From Clostridia bacterium (GTDB lineage: Bacteria > Bacillota_A > Clostridia > Oscillospirales > CAG-272), in the NCBI GenBank assembly GCA_017462445.1, contig JAFTRB010000101.1, forward strand, positions 1 through 9,702: DNA of 9,702 nt. Direction: 5' to 3'. The translations under genes were made by a program, and so were the position numbers. Shown here one piece after another: positions 5,217 to 9,702 of this stretch. The stretch's first letter is position 1. The number at the start of each line of letters is the position of its first letter. Below the pieces are notes generated by a model. That model worked only from the letters and a program-made list of their open reading frames with translations. It was not told the DNA's origin and did not search any database.

Positions 5217-8200
5217 ATGAAAAACAAGCTAACAAGACTTATTTCGCTGATTCTGATGCTTGCTACATTGGTTTCCTGCTTTGCTGTGTTTGCTTCAGCG
5301 GAGACCGAGGGAGGCGAGGGCGAGACCGAAAAGAAGCCGGTGGTTGTTTACAACCGTGATTTCGGCGACGGCTGGGAGGTCTACAACGGACTTGGTACAA
5401 AGAGCCAGATCATGAAGGGTAACAACTACTTCATCGATCGCGAGCTTACCGTGTCCTACGATTACAACTATTTTGCAAGATTTGAGGTGCTTACCCCCAA
5501 CGACGGCTTTGCTCAGCTTCAATTCAAGGATCCGCCCAAGACCGATAAGGTGTATATAGAGTTCGATATTATGGCGGATGACTACTTTGACCCGAACGGA
5601 AACATTCTTTATTCCCGTCTTGAGGGCGCTTCGACAAATGGCCGTAATATACCCCTCCTTGGAGTTAAGGAGAACAGGCTTTATCCCTTCGGTCAGTTCA
5701 CCGGCCAGAGCGTAGAGCTTGTTGACAAGTGGGTTCCCGTACGTATTGTCTATGACTACACCGACGAGGAGCTACTTGCGAACGGACAGTTGGTTGTTGA
5801 GATTACCCTTGGCGAGGGCGAAAACGCAGTAACCAAGAGAAATATTTTCGAGGAGATGGCTAAGGGCTACATCGGTCTTGACATTCTCCGTTTCGGCTTT
5901 GGCCCGAATATCCCCGAGAGCAAGTGGGGTATGTCCTGGTGCCTGGATAACCTCCGTGTTTACCACGACGTCACCGAGCCTATGACCGAGGAGGAGCTTG
6001 ACGAGTATGGCTACGGCTACCTTGTAAACGAGAACCAGGCAAAGGTCGTTGATGTATCCGGCAACGGCGCTCAGGGCGATTCGCTCAACGCCTTTGATAC
6101 CGCCCTGGTTATGAAGGTTGGCGTTGACAATATGATCTTCAAGGGCGAGACCGAAAAGATTTATGACGGAACCTACGGCGGCCCCCGTGAGATTGACGGC
6201 AAAATATATGTTCCGCTTGAAATTCTTCTTGGCTATGTAGGCTATCCCTACTATGTTCACGAGGACGGCAAGTCCTATGATATATCCACCGGCACCGATG
6301 CCGCCTACATAACGATAGGCAGAAATGTTGCCACCGTTGCGGGCGAGGTTGTCACACTCTCGGCAGCTCCCGCATATGTCACCGCCGAAAACGGCAAGCA
6401 GTATCCTGTAATTGCGATGGACGATGTTGAGACTCTTCTCCCCGGCTTCTATCTCACCTATGACGATATGGGCCTTGTGATCGTGGCGAGGGTAGACAAC
6501 ATTGTAAGCCGTGATACAGGTCTTGAGGCTATGATGGACCTGATGAAGCAGTTCATCTTCGATTATGCCGATGCCGAGACGATTTACGAGAATGCGGTAG
6601 AGCATACCCAGAACTTCACTCACCCGTATCTCGTTGCAGATGGCGAGAGATTTGCCCTTCTTCAGGAAATCTACAGCGCCTACACCGACGGTGTTCCCGA
6701 CGAAAAGGATGTTACCTACGATGTAAACATACAGAAGGCCCTGACCGATCTTGTAAATCGCTCCTACTCGCTTTATGAGATGCTTGCCAAGCCCTCCTAT
6801 TCCGAGCCTGTGCTTGACGAGAATGGCGAGCAGATGTACAAGAACGGCGATCCCGTAAAGGTACCCCTTCTTGTTGACGGCAGACCCTCTTACGATAACA
6901 ACGGTAATCAGAAGATGACCAACCTGGTTGACGAGAACGGCAATGTGGTTTATGAGCAGGTTCCGGTTATGATAGAGAGGTACGAGGAATGGGTAGGCTT
7001 CAAGGCGAATGACAAGAATGTTGCCCTCCTTGAATACCCCCACGTAAGCACAAACGGCTATGATCCCGCCGGCGGCCGTCAGGGCGAGTCCCAGACCACT
7101 CTCGGCTGGGCAAGAGATATCGCCTTTGGCTATGCTATAACCGGTGATATCAAGCTTGCGCAGTGCGTATACGAGATACTTGTCAAGCTTGGTAACTGGA
7201 ACCACTGGTGTCCCGGTCACTTCCTTAACACCGCCGACGCAACCCAATATTACTCGCTTGCCTTCGACTGGATCTACAACGGTGTCCTCGAGCTTGCCGA
7301 GAGCTCCGATTATTACAGCGTCTCCTATCTGCAGGACCTTCTTTACAAGAATGGCGTGCATATGGGTTATCTCTCCTCTACAAAGCAGCCCCACGGCTGG
7401 ACTCGTCCCCAGGGCGATGTCTACTTCTATTCCACAATGGCAAACAACTGGAACGCTGTTTGTACAGCCGGAATGTGGCTTGGCTCGCTTATGCTTCTTG
7501 AAAATGACAAGTACAAGGATGAGGCTGCCAGCCTTATCTCGATGAATATCGAGTCCTTTGCCAACTACGGTCTTTCTCAGTATGCTCCCGATGGCGCGTA
7601 TGTTGAGGGCCCCGGCTACTGGGGCTACGGTACAAACTCCATGTTCCTAGGTCTTATGGGTCTGCAGTCGGCCACCGGCTCGACCTACGGCTTTGAGAAT
7701 ACCTGGGGAATTGATAAGACCTGTTACTTCGCTTGTAACATTATGTCCTCCGACTTCAAGGGCTTCTCCTACCACGATAGCGGTATTGCAGCATCCACCG
7801 ATACATCTCACTTCTATTTCGTATCCCAGATGCTTAATGACCCCGTTCTTGCCGGTATTCGTAAGATTCATAATCTCAACGGCAAGGGCTACTCCTGGAG
7901 CGATATGCTCTGGTATCCCTTCGAGACCGATGGCGAGGAGCTTGGCTCCGAGCTGCCCCTTGACTATTACAGCTCCGGTATCGATGTATTCACAACCAGA
8001 AGCTCCTGGGATAAGGGCGCGCTCTTCGCAGGTATGATAAGCGGTCCTAACACGGTTTCCCACGGTCAGATTGACTGTGGCGCGTTCGCCTACTACAACA
8101 AGGGTGTTATCTGGATCACCGACCTTGGCGCGGACCAGTACAACGCCTACCAGTATTTCGGCGGAGAGGGAAGATACCGCTACTACAGAATGAACACAGA

Positions 8201-9170
8201 GGGAAATAATGTTCTGGCTATGGTTGGCCAGCCTGAGAAGCTTCCCTTCGGTCAGGATCTTACGGGAGTGGGACATATAACAGAAACCTATTCCGACAAG
8301 TTTGGCTCCTATGTAATTAATGATACAACCGATGTCTATGGCGGCTTTGCGCAGTATGCGTACCGCGGAATGCTCCTTACCAACGACAGAAAGACTCTTA
8401 TCGTACAGGATGAGGCTCAGTTCTTCGGAATGCAGGAGATGCGCTGGTTTGCCCATATCGATACTAACAGTATCAGCTATGAAATCTCCACCGACGGTCG
8501 CACGATGATGCTCTATACAAAGAGGGGCTCCACGATTACAAACACCGTAAGAATGACCATCGTATCCAAGAACACCTCCCATAAGTTCTATGTGACCACC
8601 ACAGGCGAGGAGGACTTCTTCCTCAAGGGTGACAGAGGTACTGCCGGTCCTGACTGGTCGACCAGCATGGGTGGCTATCCCGAGAACCCCAGAAACCAGT
8701 ACAGGAGAATAGTTATCGGTGATGGCGGTATGATCGAGTTCAAGTGCGCGGTTGTAATCGAGTGGCTTGAGCCCGGCAACGAGAACATAGATGTCGGCTA
8801 TGAGTGGACTAATATGGCAGACTGGGTAACTACCGCCGACAAGCGCGGTGAGGAGAAGCCCATAGAGCCCGACGGTCCTATCAAGCGCGGTAAGCGCTCG
8901 CTTTCCACAATCAACAGGAATATGCAGACTCTGGAGAGATATGTTCAGGACGGAACAATGTACGGCAAGAACATCGACACTACAGACCTTGCGCTCTCCC
9001 ACATTGAGTATGTAATAGGCTTCTTCCGCACCGACCCCGAGCTTGACAGCTTCAAGAACCAGGTCGATAGGTTTGACATATACAAGGCAGAGTATGACGC
9101 ATATGCCGATATGATGAACGAAAAGCTCAGCTTTGCCTGCGGAGTCTCCGAGCTTCTGATGGGCATCTGA
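5217..9170 (+). CDS. Secreted multidomain heparinase II/III-like polysaccharide lyase
   Basis: Large (1317 aa) exported protein, predicted to cleave uronic-acid-containing polysaccharide outside the cell by beta-elimination. Residues 1-28 are a signal peptide (basic start, hydrophobic core, AFASA|ET); an LVSC lipobox-like stretch at 18-21 leaves lipoprotein anchoring possible. About 40-252 looks like a beta-sandwich, possibly carbohydrate-binding (ends WCLDNLRVY). About 293-426 resembles the copper amine oxidase N-terminal-like domain (GKIYVPLEILLGYVG). About 430-900 is the helical toroid of heparinase II/III: HFLNTADATQ (668-), FDWIY (683-687), NNWN (743-746), and DGAYVEGPGYWGYG (792-805) with Y801 the likely catalytic tyrosine. 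About 920-1180 is the beta-sandwich: RSSWD (928-932), SHGQID (948-953) with H949, and DLGADQY (969-975). Residues 1226-1317 form a helical tail. No LPXTG, SLH or dockerin is seen. The family is clear; the substrate is unknown because there are no PUL-like neighbours. Confidence 0.88.
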   Translation: MKNKLTRLISLILMLATLVSCFAVFASAETEGGEGETEKKPVVVYNRDFGDGWEVYNGLGTKSQIMKGNNYFIDRELTVSYDYNYFARFEVLTPNDGFAQLQFKDPPKTDKVYIEFDIMADDYFDPNGNILYSRLEGASTNGRNIPLLGVKENRLYPFGQFTGQSVELVDKWVPVRIVYDYTDEELLANGQLVVEITLGEGENAVTKRNIFEEMAKGYIGLDILRFGFGPNIPESKWGMSWCLDNLRVYHDVTEPMTEEELDEYGYGYLVNENQAKVVDVSGNGAQGDSLNAFDTALVMKVGVDNMIFKGETEKIYDGTYGGPREIDGKIYVPLEILLGYVGYPYYVHEDGKSYDISTGTDAAYITIGRNVATVAGEVVTLSAAPAYVTAENGKQYPVIAMDDVETLLPGFYLTYDDMGLVIVARVDNIVSRDTGLEAMMDLMKQFIFDYADAETIYENAVEHTQNFTHPYLVADGERFALLQEIYSAYTDGVPDEKDVTYDVNIQKALTDLVNRSYSLYEMLAKPSYSEPVLDENGEQMYKNGDPVKVPLLVDGRPSYDNNGNQKMTNLVDENGNVVYEQVPVMIERYEEWVGFKANDKNVALLEYPHVSTNGYDPAGGRQGESQTTLGWARDIAFGYAITGDIKLAQCVYEILVKLGNWNHWCPGHFLNTADATQYYSLAFDWIYNGVLELAESSDYYSVSYLQDLLYKNGVHMGYLSSTKQPHGWTRPQGDVYFYSTMANNWNAVCTAGMWLGSLMLLENDKYKDEAASLISMNIESFANYGLSQYAPDGAYVEGPGYWGYGTNSMFLGLMGLQSATGSTYGFENTWGIDKTCYFACNIMSSDFKGFSYHDSGIAASTDTSHFYFVSQMLNDPVLAGIRKIHNLNGKGYSWSDMLWYPFETDGEELGSELPLDYYSSGIDVFTTRSSWDKGALFAGMISGPNTVSHGQIDCGAFAYYNKGVIWITDLGADQYNAYQYFGGEGRYRYYRMNTEGNNVLAMVGQPEKLPFGQDLTGVGHITETYSDKFGSYVINDTTDVYGGFAQYAYRGMLLTNDRKTLIVQDEAQFFGMQEMRWFAHIDTNSISYEISTDGRTMMLYTKRGSTITNTVRMTIVSKNTSHKFYVTTTGEEDFFLKGDRGTAGPDWSTSMGGYPENPRNQYRRIVIGDGGMIEFKCAVVIEWLEPGNENIDVGYEWTNMADWVTTADKRGEEKPIEPDGPIKRGKRSLSTINRNMQTLERYVQDGTMYGKNIDTTDLALSHIEYVIGFFRTDPELDSFKNQVDRFDIYKAEYDAYADMMNEKLSFACGVSELLMGI

Positions 9171-9192
9171 TGCCTCTGAAAAACCGCATAAA

Positions 9193-9216
9193 CCTGCCCC
9201 GTGTTAAGATTTTCGC
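9193..9216 (+). repeat. Post-stop motif, copy 2 (CCTGCCCCGTGTTAAG...TTCGC)
   Basis: Second copy of the motif at 719-741, here 22 nt after the lyase stop and before the intrinsic terminator, so it would be in the 3' untranslated part of the mRNA. It differs by one extra C and by a T/A change after GTTAAG. As in copy 1, an A/T-rich stretch containing TGTGCAAATAA follows (compare GCGCAAAAATGTAAATAA). Confidence 0.55.
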
Positions 9217-9241
9217 AGATTTGTGCAAATAATTGTTTACA

Positions 9242-9273
9242 AGAGCCGCAAGTAATTGCGGCTCTGTTTTTTT
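9242..9273 (+). terminator. Intrinsic terminator after the lyase gene
   Basis: Perfect 10-bp stem AGAGCCGCAA / TTGCGGCTCT with a GTAA tetraloop, followed by G and seven T residues. It lies 71 nt after the stop codon. This is a strong rho-independent terminator and marks the lyase gene as ending its own transcript. Confidence 0.95.
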
Positions 9274-9275
9274 CA

Positions 9276-9289
9276 GTGGTTAGTGTTGT
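9276..9289. repeat. Short heptamer repeat, two units
   Basis: GTGGTTA followed by GTGTTGT, the same family as the array at 4520-4575, starting 2 nt after the T-run of the lyase terminator. Confidence 0.6.
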
Positions 9290-9291
9290 AG

Positions 9292-9312
9292 GGACCGGCG
9301 TTAGGGCGGTCC
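9292..9312. repeat. Inverted repeat GGACCG...CGGTCC
   Basis: Perfect 6-bp inverted repeat with a 9-nt centre (GCGTTAGGG). It lies between the two heptamer groups. There is no T-run, so it is not a terminator. Probably a piece of another intergenic repeat family of the GTAGGG... type. Confidence 0.5.
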
Positions 9313-9336
9313 GTGTAGGATAACCCAGAAAGTATA

Positions 9337-9371
9337 GTGTTCAGTGGTCAGTGTTCAGTGTTCAGTGGTCA
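9337..9371. repeat. Heptanucleotide tandem array, five units
   Basis: Five units in perfect register: GTGTTCA, GTGGTCA, GTGTTCA, GTGTTCA, GTGGTCA. Only one position in the unit varies (T or G at position 4). Same orientation and consensus as the array at 4520-4575. Confidence 0.9.
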
Positions 9372-9410
9372 GAAGAGAAAGCCATAGTGAGCAACTTGAA
9401 GCAAGGGGGT

Positions 9411-9446
9411 GTCATCCTGAGCGGAACGGAGTGGAGTCGAAGGATC
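9411..9446. repeat. CATCCTGAGC...GAAGGATC dispersed element
   Basis: This 36-nt stretch starts GTCATCCTGAGCGG and ends GTCGAAGGATC, with ATCCT (9414-9418) and AGGAT (9441-9445) as inverted ends. The middle shows a 5-nt rhythm, with GGA, GGA, GGA, CGA, GGA recurring every five bases. I recall sequences of this form as widespread intergenic repeats in many bacterial phyla, often mis-annotated as a peptide containing SLRSAQDD. No coding role is likely. Confidence 0.75.
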
Positions 9447-9455
9447 TCTTTTCAA

Positions 9456-9499
9456 GGCTCCCTCCGGGAGGGAGCTCCCGACGGAGTCGGGTGAGGGAG
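9456..9499. repeat. Two-hairpin REP-like palindromic element
   Basis: First a 19-nt palindrome GCTCCCTCC-G-GGAGGGAGC (9457-9475), then a perfect hairpin CCCGAC-GGA-GTCGGG (9477-9491), then TGAGGGAG. The design (CTCCC palindrome, spacer hairpin, TGAGGGAG tail) matches an abundant intergenic repeat I recall from Oscillospirales-type Clostridia. R1-R3, read on the reverse strand, have the same order: palindrome, imperfect hairpin, then GGAAGGAG. They appear to be variants of one family in the opposite orientation. Confidence 0.8.
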
Positions 9500-9568
9500 A
9501 AGGCGTGCGGCTGGGGGAATTGCTGCGCTTGGTTGTGTTAGGTTGGTAGGGCGAATATTTTGGAGAGG
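9500..9568. other. Spacer between palindromic repeats
   Basis: About 70 nt separating the REP-like element from copy R3. No gene, terminator or repeat recognised. The short reading frames that cross it start in or run through repeats and lack ribosome-binding sites. Confidence 0.45.
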
Positions 9569-9650
9569 CCTTGCTCAGAGGGTACAAGACTTTTCGCACT
9601 CTCCTTCCGTCACTCGCAGGCTCGTGCCCACCTCCCTCCCGGAGGGAGGC
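9569..9650. repeat. Palindrome-bearing intergenic repeat, copy R3
   Basis: Third copy of the R1/R2 unit in the same orientation, about 4.8 kb away. It shares the long core CTCCTTCCGTCACTCGCAGG (9601-9620), which matches R1 rather than R2 at the two variable bases, and the terminal palindrome CCTCCCTCC-C-GGAGGGAGG. It has small changes near the start (CCTTGCTCAGAGGG) and one extra C in GTGCCCACC. Confidence 0.88.
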
Positions 9651-9702
9651 TTGGGGGTACAAGATCCCTTCGTCACGTCGTTCCTCGGCTGTGCTCCGCC
9701 TA
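9651..9702. repeat. Start of a further repeat copy at the right edge
   Basis: GGGGGTACAAGATCCCTTCGTCACG echoes the GGGTACAAG...CCTTCGTCAC part of R1-R3, then departs (TCGTTCCTCGGCTGTGCTCCGCC). Read on the reverse strand it ends GAAGGGATCTT, resembling the GAAGGATCTC end of the element at 9411-9446, so it may be an inverted relative of that element cut off by the window. Confidence 0.45.

Noticed and set aside
5772..9002. Two long - strand open frames (540 and 451 codons) inside the lyase gene
   Set aside because: Both are again in codon-aligned register with the sense gene, which explains them by rare TTA/CTA/TCA use. Their products look like antisense translations with no known fold.
9344..9662. 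Short frames of 65 and 97 codons on either strand near the right end
   Set aside because: They run across heptamers, the CATCCTGAGC element and the REP-like palindromes; the SLRSAQDD-like peptide is a known kind of repeat-derived false gene.
4509..9702. Insertion sequence or transposon carrying the lyase gene
   Set aside because: No transposase or integrase gene, no paired terminal inverted repeats with target-site duplications seen. The repeats on both sides are REP-like and lie in the same orientation, so only a looser repeat-bracketing is claimed.

Overview
This window is a piece of bacterial chromosome, most likely from an uncultured member of class Clostridia (Bacillota), possibly a gut lineage. 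The evidence is an AddA-type (not RecB-type) recombination nuclease, GGAG ribosome-binding sites, a Gram-positive-style signal peptide, moderate-to-high GC coding DNA that avoids TTA, CTA and TCA codons, and palindromic intergenic repeats of the GGCTCCCTCC...GGAGGGAGC kind that I recall from Oscillospirales-like genomes. The assignment is an inference; there is no rRNA or other marker here that would settle it.

Layout, all genes on the + strand: (1) 1-717, the 3' part of truB (tRNA pseudouridine-55 synthase), cut by the window edge. (2) 787-4467, a complete addA (helicase/nuclease subunit A of AddAB), 69 nt after truB and closed by a strong intrinsic terminator at 4480-4508. (3) 4509-5216, about 700 nt without a gene: a heptanucleotide tandem array, two 113-nt-spaced copies of a palindrome-bearing repeat, a T-rich stretch, a candidate promoter, and a structured 5' leader whose first two hairpins are mutually exclusive. 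(4) 5217-9170, one large gene for an exported 1317-residue heparinase II/III-like polysaccharide lyase, with an N-terminal beta-sandwich, a copper-amine-oxidase-N-like domain, the alpha/alpha-toroid lyase core, a C-terminal beta-sandwich and a helical tail. A perfect 10-bp terminator follows at 9242-9273. (5) 9274-9702, repeats only: heptamers again, a CATCCTGAGC-type element, a two-hairpin REP-like element, and a third copy of the repeat seen at 4695 and 4808.

truB and addA are housekeeping genes (tRNA modification; double-strand break repair) that may be co-transcribed. The lyase gene appears to be an independent single-gene transcription unit with its own promoter, leader and terminator. 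No transporter, regulator or glycoside hydrolase accompanies it, so its substrate cannot be read from context. I see no defence system, prophage, integrase, transposase or CRISPR array. The points most worth a second look are the switch-like lyase leader, the terminator / heptamer array / REP order repeated on both sides of the lyase gene, a short motif shared downstream of the truB and lyase stop codons, and the lyase architecture with its NNWN active-site variant.
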